Shown piece after piece: positions 13,519 to 24,428 of a DNA stretch of 64,000 bases. The translations under genes and the position numbers were made by a program. The notes beneath the pieces are model-generated. The model searched no databases and was not told the DNA's origin. It saw only the letters and a list, made by a program, of their open reading frames with translations. Positions within the stretch are counted from its first letter, which is position 1, and every line of letters starts with the position of its first letter. Origin of the DNA: Campylorhamphus procurvoides (taxonomy: Eukaryota; Chordata; Aves; Passeriformes; Dendrocolaptidae); contig WBMV01003156.1 of NCBI GenBank assembly GCA_013396655.1, forward strand, positions 1,306,065 to 1,370,064, written 5' to 3'.

Positions 13519-13581
13519 ATTGGTGGTGGTTACCTGGTTACTGGTTTCCCATTGGCTGCGTATTCCCCATTTTTCCATTGG
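13519..13581 (+). promoter_or_regulatory. Cluster of three inverted CCAAT boxes in the LTR U3
   Basis: ATTGG occurs at 13519-13523, 13551-13555 and 13577-13581, the last two followed by CTG. Three boxes within 63 bases, about 145-210 bases upstream of the TATA box, suggest NF-Y-type promoter binding. The motifs are directly visible; function is inference from known retroviral promoter organisation. Confidence 0.55.
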
Positions 13582-13723
13582 CTGGCTGGTGATGCAATCC
13601 CAGCGTCATCATGTGAGGCTGGCCATGCCCCGACTGTATTCCTCTCCTTCCCTGTAAGCCCTTCCCCTCCTTGCTGCGTTCCACCCCCAAACTCCTCCCA
13701 CTTTCCAAGCTCCTCCCTGACCC

Positions 13724-13730
13724 TATATAA
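13724..13730 (+). promoter_or_regulatory. TATA box of the solo LTR
   Basis: TATATAA lies downstream of the CCAAT cluster and 17 bases before the AATAAA signal. Transcription would start about 25-30 bases downstream, near 13755, close to the polyadenylation signal, as in LTRs with a short R region. Confidence 0.65.
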
Positions 13731-13746
13731 GTCCCATGCTCCCATG

Positions 13747-13752
13747 AATAAA
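13747..13752 (+). terminator. LTR polyadenylation signal
   Basis: AATAAA follows the TATA box by 17 bases and is followed by a pyrimidine-rich stretch (13784-13810). This matches the U3/R/U5 layout of a retroviral LTR. Confidence 0.65.
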
Positions 13753-16700
13753 AGAGTTCTAGCCTTCATCCTTCCATCAGCTGGGACCGTCTCCTTTCTT
13801 TCCTTCCTTATGGCACGCGGCAGCACATATCCTGTGAGGAGTGGCTGAGGGAGCTTGGATAAAAGAAAGCTCAGGAGGGACCTCATCGTGCTCCACAACT
13901 ACCTGAAAAGAAGTTGTGATGAGGTGGAGGTCAGTCTCTTGTCCCAAGTAAGAAGTGACAGCAACAGAGGAAATGACCTCAAGTTGCACCAGAGGATGTT
14001 TAGATTGGATATAAGGGAAAAAATTCCTCAAGAAACAGGTTATCAAGCATTAGAACAGACTGACCAAGGAAGTGCTTGAATCACCTTATATGGAGGTATT
14101 TAAAAGAAGTGTAGCTCTGGCACTTGTTTTCTTAGCAATGCTAGAGTTGGACTCAATGGTCTTAAAGTTATTTTCTAACCTAAATTATTCTGCGGTTCGG
14201 TGAGAAGTTATTTATGTTAAGGATTCTCCCCAAATGGCTTGTGTGTGTGCACATGCCCTTTGAAGCATGACTCTTGCCTGAGAGAGGTAGCTATGTTTGG
14301 AAGACATTAGCTGAATATGAGACATCATTCTTAGTACCTTTATCATTTTGCTTACATTAAAGTGTTAATGCTTGTGTTCCTGTATTTAACAGAAAGTGAC
14401 CCAAAGGGTTATTTAGGCCCCCTCTGTTCATAGAATCTACAGTGAAGGTTGTCATACCCTCAGACAGTCTCTCTTGGACAGCTCAGTATCTGTTGTCATG
14501 GAGCAGAAAGTGACTAATTTTTAACATTTTATTCAGCTCTTCATTTCCTTTCATGGATTTTGGCCAAAGTCTGCAGTTAGAGAAGAAATTTAGCAGTATC
14601 AACAACAGCAGGTTCTTCTATATAGAGCTGTATGTTTTCTGTTTATCTAATTACTGTGACCAATAATAATCTCTAAAACCACTCAAAATTGCAAAGAAAT
14701 AAACCTTTCCTATCAGAATGTAGTACCTTAAAAGTGGAAAATTGAAATGCAAGGGTAGTACACTAATATAATTGAATCAAAGGAAAAGGCAATTATCTTT
14801 TTGGAACAAGGGTTTTTAATTATAATGGCGGCTATATTAATCAGATGTCATATTAATACCTGATAAAATGCCTTATGGAGCTTTCTCAGCCTACAGAAAA
14901 GGTACAGAAGACTGATGAAACCAAATGTTAAAAGAATAAAATTATTTTGAGGTCTGGTTGGATTAAAAAGGACCAGAAAAAGTAACATGTGTTTGGTGGG
15001 GTGATTATTTTATTATTATTTTTAAGTTCCTAGAAGTTAGGCAATAAAAAGAGAGAAAAAATATATATTTTAAACTATGTTAAAGAGTGTCCCTAGACTT
15101 TTAAAGGGGATGTAAGAATTGATCAATTATATCCAGGGCTGTTAATCTGTGAAGGCATCCTATCAATGGCACTGTACCAATGGCATGTCAAAGAAACATC
15201 AACTGCCTACAGCTGAAAATTCTGTTCGACTGACTGGGTGCAGGAATATTTTCAGGCTCTCCATAAAGAGAGAGAAAGCCAATGTGCTTTCTTCCCTTGT
15301 ATATGTAAAAATGGTCATATTTCAGACACGGCTCTCAATTTACTGCCACAGACGCACTGGCTGTGAGTGAAACCCCTGGATGTAGTCCTTTCAGGGTCCT
15401 CCCTGGAGGATGGACAATGGTGCCCTCCTCCCCCTCGGCCAATGGGAAGGCCAGACTGCTCCTGAGCACCCCCCAGCTCAGCCCATGTCTGTCTCACCAG
15501 CAGCAGAAAACATCCCCTTTGTCAAATACTTCAGGAGATTTAAGCTGGTGAAATTCAGGGGTCTTCTCTAGCCTAATTTTCGCTGGGTCTTGTTTCATTT
15601 TTGCTCCTGCATAATGCATGAAATGGCACATAAGAAAGCAAGATATAATGAAAGCAGCAGCTATAAATAAACATGAAAACTTACCCACATATTTTCTTAA
15701 AGGAAATCAGATAATGGAATCAGACTCTCTTATGGAAGATGGATTTTTGTCTCTTCAAGCACTAGTGTTACAAATATTTTCATTGCAATACTTTGAATGT
15801 TTTAGTACCTACATCTACCATGTTTGGAGTACTGAAGAGATATTCTTGCCCAGAGATATTTTCAGAAGAAATCTGATGTCCTTAATGCTACCTCTAACTG
15901 CAGCATTACCTGATGAAAGACAAAAACCATAAAGATTTCAATCCACTTTCATTTTCAATTCTATTTAATTCAGTTCCACTGGATCAAGCCCTATCATTTC
16001 ATGAGACCATTTCTTCTTTTCTGCTTGAACAAAGCAATGAAATCCAAAGTGCTCATAGCAATAATGAACATTGAATTAGGTTCCCAATTCAGTTTTTGGA
16101 TATTGGCGACAGATACTTATATCTGGATTTAAAATATTTCTGAAAATGTTCTTGACAGCTGCACTAAATTTAATATGTATAACAAAAATATACTGCTCCA
16201 TTATTTTAGAAAAGTTTGTCCTGACAATGTTTATTTAATTGCAGCAGCTGCAAAATTCTAAGAAACTCAAGTTTATTTAGTAGAGCAGATCTTGTGCTAT
16301 GGTGAATAGTGGTTCATTAAAGAAAAGCCCCCTAGGAGAGAAAGAAGCTGTCTAAAGCATAATGATTCAGATTAGCTTTTCAAAGGAATTTGGAATAGTC
16401 AGAGTCAACTTTGATCTTGTTTAGTACACCAAAATGAGGATTTTGTATATCAAGTCTGCACGCTAAATCCAAGGCAAAGGAAATTTAATAAAATGGATTA
16501 TTTCCTGTGTGAGGTCATTTGATAGATTTAGTTCTAAATGCTCTCTCTCTGGAATTGCATGAGATCCTAAAAGCTGGAGAGCACACAAGCAGGAAGATGT
16601 GATAAAGGCTGCCTGGTTAAATTCATTGGGAGCTGAGAGTCTGAGACAAAGCTGGGTGGATTTTTCATAGAGGAGAAATAATAAGGCAAGTAGAGAAGTT

Positions 16701-19700
16701 GACCATATTTCAGAGAGTACAGTTTGATCCATCTTCAGTTAGAAGGCATAATACAGCACCCATGCTAACCCAAACCCCTGGAGTGCTCTCCTCAGGTTGT
16801 TGGAGACTCAAAGAAGAGATGTGCTTTGTTACCAAATCTCTTTTATATTGTCAAACCCCAGATAATTCCATGAATTTTTTAACCAGTTTGGGATATGGAT
16901 ATATGATCTCAGGTTGCTCTTCTCTTCCAGCTCACTGTTGTTTTCTTTCTCAGATCACATTATCACTCTCACTGGAGGCATTTTTACATTTCCTTTAAAA
17001 GACATGTTTTTCTTCTACCAAAGAATTTTGTATCTAATTTCACATGCCTTATTTCTTTGGCAAAGTCACAGAATGTTTTTTTATTCTTTTACTGTGCCTC
17101 AAATTTGGTGATTGACCATCAAATCTGGTGACTAAACATGTCTGAAAATTTGAAAACTAGCTGGTGATTTGCCATGCTGCAGTACTGTCTTAAAAGCCCA
17201 TGTGCATGAAGTCCCTAATGTGCACTAACTTCTTGGGGGAAAGGGGGAAAATATGTTACAGAAATATTCTGTTAACAACATATCTGCTTACAGACATTTA
17301 GTCTGGATGTACTATACTGAAAATTTTAGTACATTCAAGAATACGAGATTGATCTTAAACTTTTTACCACCACTATAATCTCTAGAAATCCTGGATATGT
17401 AAATTCAGGCTTCATATATTTGACAACCTTCAAAAAGGCAATACAGTTATGGCAATTTCTGAAAAGTTGTTAACAGAGGCCTTTAATATCATAATATAAT
17501 GTAAAACTAGACTTTTTTCATTAAAACAAAAAAAATTTCAGGGTAAAATACATGCATATCTAGCAATAAAAATAAAGTTTATACCTTTTACTTAAAATTT
17601 AACATAGCTTTTCCCCACAAAAAGCCATATATCTAACCACCACAAAACTAGGCTTTCTGACCTTCAGAGCAGCCCATATATTGCACTTTTTTTGGATTCA
17701 GTACTTTTCTTTAGATTTCCATAGTTCTGTGTTTACTCACCATTTCATCAACTTTACTGATCATTTGTTTGCTAGTTATTTCAAGAGACCTCCACATTTC
17801 CATTCTGATATCCTTTTCCTCATCACCATGGGAACCACTGTCTTTTTATCCTTCAAGAATATTATGTTTTAGAAAAGCTCTCATCCTTGTAATGGAAATT
17901 TGCAGGTGAGAACAGCTTCATTCTGTATTCTTAACTTCCAGACACTTTTGCTACTTGCAGTGATTTATCATCTCTGTTGGTTATGTCTATACTGTAGCCA
18001 TAGGTACCATTGCACCTCCCAGAAAGGCAGTCACAGTGTCCAATTGAATATTCATTGTGGTTTTAGCACTGGACAAGGGTGAGTTTGCAGCAGCAGCGAA
18101 GGGCTCTGCTGGTGTTATAAAAGCTACTCAAAAAGTATCAGCCACTGAAGCAGCTGTTATTACCATCCAAACGTGCAAACTTTGGGTATGCCTATGGAAT
18201 CTGCAGCTACTGTAGGTTCTCTCTGCAGACATTATTTTGGGACCCATCTCTGTATTTTTCTCATTTAGTAATTTGCATTGATAAATACTTAGGGTAAAAA
18301 ATTTGGGAGAAGATTTGGAGCATTAAAAGATCTCATTACAGAATTAGATTTAGAAAGAAAAGTAACAGTGAAAGATGAATATAATTTTCAAGGCTTAGAA
18401 GAATTTCTAAATTGCCCTGAAGGATAAATAGAAACAAGACAAATGTATTCCTAGAACAAATGGTTCTGCGTTGGGTTTCCCTCTACTTCACACACTCTGG
18501 TTGTAGGACCCCAGGGCTGACAATATCTCAGAGGCCGTCACTACAAGGAAACTACAGTAGATTTGGGAAAGATAGCTTAATATTGATCTGCTTCCTTTAG
18601 AGACACCTAAACTTACAAGTCCATGAACTACAACTTCCAAATAATATAGTGATATCATCTCATGGTAAAGTACACTTCACTTCCTCATGGATTTGTTAAA
18701 TGTTTGGAATTTTTAGCAAAATACCATCATTTCTCTGACATGAGAGAAGGGGATAAAGAAAGAAGATTAATGTTTCCTAATCAGCCCAATTTGTCACATT
18801 GGCTTCTGGTGACACTCAGTTTCCATCTGAACCCAGCAGTGCAAGTAGCTCTCACTTCCCACACCGGGGAAGAAGAAATTGATGGGTTTGGCTCCAAATC
18901 TACAGTGGCTGAAACATTCCTCAGGACACCTGTTTTCTAAGTGCAGACACAGTGAAATACAACTTGGCTTCTAACTGGACCCCAAAGCACTACAATAGAG
19001 TAAATATTAACAGTTTATCACATGGCAGTCAGCTACAGACTGCCCATAGCAGTAATCATATTTCCCATGTGTTTCTACAAATCTCCTCATGTCCAAGGCT
19101 TTCAGTCACTAATATCTGTGCAGCTAAGCCTTAGACAGTATGAGGACTGTGCTTCACCTCCCTGCTTTAGTTTCCTTGCTGTTCTCATACCCTTACCAAC
19201 ACCACCCCTCAGGCACACAGATTGAGGTCTGTATCCCAAAAAACAGAGAATCAGTTTGGACACGTAAGTGGGATTTGTTTTTAAAGAGATCAGCACTTTG
19301 GCACATTAATGTCTGTGTCTAAGTAAAATCTTCAGATTCCATTTCATGTATCAGAGCCCATGCCTTTCCTGCAGCAGGCAGAGGATTTCTGTAAGCAAGC
19401 AGTCTAGTTTTTCATTTCATAGCATAACTCAAAATTATATAACTCATATACCGATTCCCGTGTTGTTTCCTGGATCCTGCACATTCCCAGGGCATTTTGA
19501 ATCTGTGATTCATCAGATTTGATTCATAAACTTCTGGAGAAATACATTACAAGAAGCTATTAAGCAACATAAATTGTCATCATATGAAAGATAAAATGCT
19601 GTCAGGGATTAGGAAAAGATAAGGACAGAAAACAAAGTAGGAAAAAAAAAATGTCAGTTTCCAGCAGGGCAGAAGGGTAACAGTGTGGTGTGATCAGATA

Positions 19701-20228
19701 TGCAGCACTGCTCTTGAGCTAGAAAAGGGACTGGAAACCAAGGCAGCACCAGTTCCAGGAGAAACACCCCCTCAACAGGAGGGAAACTCCTCAGCAGATG
19801 GCTTGGCTAGAGCTTGTACAGAGCATGGAGGCAGCCGCAGTTCAACATGCAAGACAATAATTGGATGTACCCCAGTATATTTGGTGGGATCTAACTTAAC
19901 TAATCCTTAGCTAAATGTAAAGGACTATTTCACATCCAAAATTAAACTCAGTCCAGTGTGTCTGTGACAGTGAAAATGCAGGCATGCAAGTGGAAATCTG
20001 AAAGAAATCTAAACAACAGTATAGAAATAATCCTGAAACTACAAAATCTTCACATAAAATTGTACAATTCACGGGAATTGTAATATTAATTCCTGTCTTT
20101 GGCTCTGGTTATGCACACTAAATATAATATTATAGAAACTGAGGCTGTTCAGTAGCTAGAAATAAGAATTACTATAAATATAAAAAAGAGACAAAGAGTT
20201 TAATTTAAGAAGACTAGCACTGGGTTTA

Positions 20229-20283
20229 GGAGGGGGTTTTTTGGATTTTTTTATTGTTGGTTGGTTTGGGGTTCTTTTGTGGT
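20229..20283 (+). repeat. G/T-only low-complexity tract
   Basis: The plus strand is nearly all G and T (AGGAGGGGGTTTTTTGG, then GGTTGGTTTGGGG). It is similar in style to tracts at 43929 and 48031 and to C/A versions at 27939, 55667 and 58301. No source element is recognised. Confidence 0.8.
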
Positions 20284-21778
20284 AGTTAACTGAACAAGAT
20301 AAAAATGTATGTAGTTGGTGAATAAAATAAATAATTTTGGAACTCTTCTTGATTACATCTTACACAAGTGCAAAGTTTCAGATTCTAAACTGATGAAAGG
20401 AATTGTTTATTTTAGACAATTTACATCTAATCTGTAAAATTCATGTTGCGCTTCAAGCTAAGTGGCACAGACTTCAGTGGAATAAGAACTGTTTATAGTT
20501 TTTCCATCAATGATTACTTTGCTGGAAAACAACTTTTCAGATATGTTGAAAATTTTACCATTTGTTGTGATCTTTCCTTTAAAGCAGAAAGATTTTATGT
20601 TGGTTTCCTAAGAGAAAGAAAGCAAATTAAAATAATGCTTCCACGCTGTTTAGTTCAAACTATTCCAACCGTTTATTATCTGATTTTTATTTTCTTATTT
20701 ATTTCACATTAATTTTATTTTATTTTTTTTTCATTTCAAAAGGTGGAGAATTGAAAAGTTGCCAGAGACTAATCAGTTCACCAATCCATTACCTGGCTTG
20801 TGCAGACTTGTTCCCTATCCTACAACCTTTCCCAGTGTTTTGCTGATCACGAGGGTCGAGAACTGAGGAGTAACAAGTCTTCACACATATTTATAATATC
20901 TACTCAATCTTCAGGACAGGAGGATTTCTTTTGGATTTATCATTCAAATTCCTCTGCTACTGAAAAATATCTGCTGGCACATACCGGGGTCTTATATTTG
21001 CTGATCCTATTAACAAAACTGGCAGCTTTATGGAGCATGAATTGAGCTGTAGTCTCTTTCATGAAACAAGACACAAATCACACCTCAGATCAAGCAATAT
21101 ATTTTTTCATAAATTTTTAATCCAGAAGAACAAGTGAAAAGATAAAAGGAAGCTTTTATTTCATAATATATGGTGATTCACACATGCACAGTTGATGCTT
21201 ACTCTAGTTCATTTCCCTTAGGCAAGTAAAGGTCAGGAAAACCTCAGACATTACCAAAGAACTTTTTCCAGACCAAAACACTTAACTTCTTAGATTCAAT
21301 TTTAAAAACTGATTTTCTGCACTGTAGAGAAGCTTTTCCTCTGTAAAATGTTCTCTTTTGCAGTTATGGGAGGTGTCATTTGAACAGGAATTACTGTTCC
21401 CTATATAAGATCCTGTTGACTGACAACCCCTCCTTGATTCCATCTTGTAAATGCTTTTAAATCCCGTCTCTGAAAAGTTTTTTTCCCCTTCTATATCATT
21501 ATTTAAATGAACTCTGACACTTCCAAGTACAAATTGATGAGAGACTTGGCTGCATTATAGAAGAGATGGTGGAACAAAACGCTTATCTAATATACTAAGT
21601 GCAGTAAGATGTTCTCGAATTGGCAAATTTACCTTTGTCTCTTGTTCTGCTTAATCAGGCAAATGCCTCTGTTCATGTTATGTATGGTTAAACTGTCTCA
21701 CTGAGAGAGCTGGTTTACTTGTGCCACTGCAACTGACAGGGAGGATGTGAGTAAGCATCTGTGTGTCAATGTGTTGAG

Positions 21779-21862
21779 TGTATTCATAAGTATGTACATA
21801 TAAGTGTACATACATATGTGTACAAATTTATATACATTTTATATATATACACATACATATAA
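21779..21862. repeat. AT/GTAC-rich alternating low-complexity tract
   Basis: This is alternating purine-pyrimidine sequence made of TACATA, GTGTAC and TATATA words over about 80 bases. It is a degenerate dinucleotide microsatellite. Confidence 0.8.
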
Positions 21863-23962
21863 TTGCAGTAATCAGCATTATGACCACTGAGGACATTTGC
21901 ATACCTACACAGATTACATTGGAAATTCCCTGTAAGGGCAGCCCTGCTGGAATTTGAGCAGAGATAGTAGCTCATGTCACAGAAGCAGCATAGCCATGAG
22001 ATAAGAATCACTGCTCCGATGAGCAGGTCTGTCTAGCCCCACTGCAGGACTGGTTTGACACAACTGCTGCATTTCCACTCCCCAAGCTGAATTCTTTTGG
22101 GAGTACACCTGGTGCAGGAAGTCTCACCACTGATGAGAGTAGTCCCAGGACTTTGAAGCAGCCCCATAGCCGTGTGCTTTTCCTCCCCCTTCCTAGGGCT
22201 TTTTGTGTAATTCAGGTGCTTTCACCAGAGTGAAAGCAAATAGGGGAGGGGAGAGAAAGGAGACAGAACACTTGTCTGCAGGTTTATGTGAAATAATTGG
22301 CTCTAGAGAGAGAAAGAAGGCAGTGAGAAGGCTGCTCTAGACACTTTTTCCTTCCAGCAGGGGAGAAGCAATGGTGAATGTTTTGTAGTAAGAAATCTTT
22401 CCTGATGCTGAACAAAGGCATATCTCTATGAATTCAAACAAGCCTTTAGACTGATAATGTGCTGAGAGTAACTAATTATGTTGCAAAGAGAGAAAAAACA
22501 ATGTTTATTTCAATTTCCAAAGTAGCTTCTATCTCCTCAAGCACTGTGAGGAATGATTTTTCAGTATGATTTGTCTTGAACTGAATCTGTCTGTGATTGC
22601 AGACAGCACTTTGAACACACCACATGCTGCACACAGCTTCATTTTATGCACAGCTCTTTTTTAATCACTTAATTAAATAGAATAATTTGCAATTGTTTTG
22701 GGAAGCTAAAGATTATTGCACCTGAGCAAAAGAGTACTGAATGTAAATGTAATTTTTACTATCAGCCTTCATTTGTCACTGATTACATCAGCTTCTATGT
22801 GTTCATAGAATCAGCGTCCCCACGTGGACTTCCCCAGGGAGAGGTGCATCAAATCCATTGGTCTTGTCCTCCTTTCCTGTTCACCAGCTGACTTCTACAG
22901 CTTCAGTTGAGAGAGAGCAGATTCCCTATTTACTAAACCTTTCTCCAGAAAATAAGGGTATTGGGTCCAAGAGTGTCTGTCCTAGGGAGGGAAAGAGTGA
23001 ACTTGTAAGGATGGCCATTTGATTATGCCAACAATGACAATCATGGACTGATGGGAGGAGATTTCAGTAGTTTCCTCACCCCTAATCCATCTCAAAAAAA
23101 TTTGTTCATTGTTCTAGGACAACATAAAAACCTTACCAGCACTTCATTAAGGAGAAAAAAACAATGGAAAGTGAAAGGCTCTCACAGTTGCATTTCTCAT
23201 GACCCTGAAGAGACCTGTACAACAAGAGAACTGTGTTACAATCCCTAGATTAAAAGTGCCATGGACAGAGGAGAGACAAGTAGGAAAAGAAATAGGGATT
23301 TGCTCACTTGGAGATGCAGAAACTGAAACAAATAATATCATGTAGAATGTAAAACTGAAACATTATCACAGCTCAAGTGGCAAAATGGGGCCTGACAACA
23401 GGACTTCTGCTGCACTTAGGGCTTTCAGCCATAGCAGTTGCATTGAAGAAGATGTTGCTCAGATGCAATTTATTATGGCACATTTATGGCTCTTGTGTAT
23501 TGGCAGCAAGTAGTTGATTCTTCAGTCCTTATTTGCTGTTTGTTTGTGAGGTTTTTTTCTGGAGCAAAATCACTAGTGAGGTCAGAAACCAGAAAAAGAT
23601 ACTCAAAAATTATTCTAAGCAATTATTACTAATTGTTTAATTATGTAATATGTGTCTACTCCTGTCCGTAGTGATATTACATCTTCCTTAAAATCTGCTC
23701 TTTGTCAGACAATCTTATTCTTTGTTCTTGATTGCTGCAGAGCTTTTCACTAGAAAGAACATCCTTTCAAATATCTTCCAAAAGTAACTACTTTACTGTC
23801 TTGAATAAATATCATATAGTGGCAGGAAATGTCCTGCTTGTCTGAGTTTCAAACTGTAATCACGTACATTTAATTTTTAGAACAGTAATTAACACTGATG
23901 GTCATTGTAACAATCTCCTAATATGGTTATCCCCTAAGTCCCAGCTGCGTAGCTTCAGAAGC

Positions 23963-24029
23963 AATTAGAAAATATTACATAAATCTTCAATTAGAAAATA
24001 TTACATAAATCTTCAATCAGAAAATTATG
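23963..24029. repeat. Tandem duplication, 26-bp unit
   Basis: Two identical 26-base copies (23963-23988 and 23989-24014) begin AATTAGAAAATATTACAT. They are followed by a diverged partial third copy starting AATCAGAAAATTA at 24015. Perfect identity of the two copies suggests a recent duplication. Confidence 0.92.
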
Positions 24030-24327
24030 ATATATCAAAAACAAGCTAGCTGTTTTCAAAGTGTTGGAAAATATTCCTAGCTTAGTGTTTGAATGCCTGG
24101 AATTCCCCTCCACCTAAACACTGACCAACAGCCAGTAACAGTGGTAAGAGAGGAAATGTACAGTTTGACATTCTGGATTAATTCTGTCATTCAGATCAGG
24201 GTGTTGAACCTTGGTGTCCTCCATCCATGCCTGTTTAATCTAGATAAATTGAGAAGCAGCCTTTAGTTCTTGAGTGTATATGATAAAGTGCCACGTATTC
24301 CCAATGCCTTTAGGGAGAAGACACAAT

Positions 24328-24428
24328 CACTGAATCAAATAGTAGTTGATGTTGAAAAGGACCTTTGGAGGTCATCTGGTCCAACCCCTCTGCTTAGGAT
24401 CGTGTCTAGATGGCTTTTGAAAGGATTA
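24328..24428 (-). mobile_element. CR1: CR1 3'-end fragment
   Basis: Read on the plus strand this is the reverse complement of a CR1 tail: an AATCA start, then GTTGAAAAGGACCTTTGGAG, GTCATCTGGTCCAACCCC, and GTGTCTAGATGGCTTTTGAA. That is about 100 bases of a strongly 5'-truncated minus-strand CR1 copy. It has no coding capacity. Family recognition is by memory of the CR1 3' end; the right boundary is approximate. Confidence 0.85.

Larger units (their letters stand above)
13377..13822 (+). mobile_element. Solo LTR of an endogenous retrovirus, inserted in CR1
   Basis: A 446-bp sequence foreign to CR1 is flanked by a direct 6-bp repeat GCACAT (13371-13376 and 13823-13828). CR1 sequence resumes immediately after it. 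Inside are three ATTGG (inverted CCAAT) boxes at 13519, 13551 and 13577, a C-rich tract, a TATATAA box at 13724-13730, an AATAAA at 13747-13752, and a CA end. This is the order of a plus-strand retroviral LTR (U3, R, U5). No gag, pol or env is attached, so it is a solo LTR left by recombination. A 6-bp duplication fits class II (ERVK-like) integration. The first bases read CG rather than the usual TG, probably a mutation or a boundary error of a base or two. Confidence 0.85.
12258..14079 (+). pseudogene. CR1 reverse-transcriptase remnant (ORF2 C-terminal part)
   Basis: This is a decayed reverse transcriptase that once copied CR1 RNA into the chromosome. Blocks in order are: IPIYKKG and EDPGNSRPISLTSVPGKV with QHGFRKGRSCLTNL (12258-12641); DFSKAFD, carrying the first catalytic aspartate region (12656-12676, a different frame); the LQGSVLGP block near 12825-12850 (out of frame); the FADD active-site box (12904-12915); the AKCRVLHLSHN and CAQVAKKANGILACIKNSV region (13009-13376); and a C-terminal [14 protein letters not shown] segment after the LTR (13855-14079). 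There is a TGA at 12639-12641, a frame change near 12750, another around 12820-12860, and a TAG at 12964-12966. It cannot make a working protein. Confidence 0.9.
12120..14201 (+). mobile_element. CR1: CR1 LINE, 5'-truncated, interrupted by an LTR
   Basis: This is a non-LTR retrotransposon copy of the CR1 family that dominates bird genomes. It starts somewhere near 12120-12140 inside the second open reading frame, runs through the reverse-transcriptase domain, and ends in the typical CR1 3' untranslated tail at about 14140-14201 (GTTGGACTCAATGGTCTTA, then a decayed ATTCT-type end). The endonuclease part is missing, as expected for 5' truncation during target-primed reverse transcription. A 446-bp solo LTR (13377-13822) splits it. 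Frameshifts and stops show it is dead. The family call is from recognised protein motifs and the 3' end; the subfamily was not assigned. Confidence 0.92.
14202..24327. other. Non-genic stretch
   Basis: No gene, RNA gene or recognised transposon is seen. Open frames are under 105 codons and lack recognisable domains. A locally GC-richer patch lies at about 15360-15500 but has no identifiable product. Low-complexity tracts at 20229, 21779 and 23963 are listed separately. An old, unrecognised repeat could easily be present. Confidence 0.6.

Noticed and set aside
13009..13848. 279-codon open frame
   Set aside because: It is CR1 reverse-transcriptase remnant for its first part and then reads into the inserted LTR after 13376. 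It is a fortuitous fusion, not a gene.
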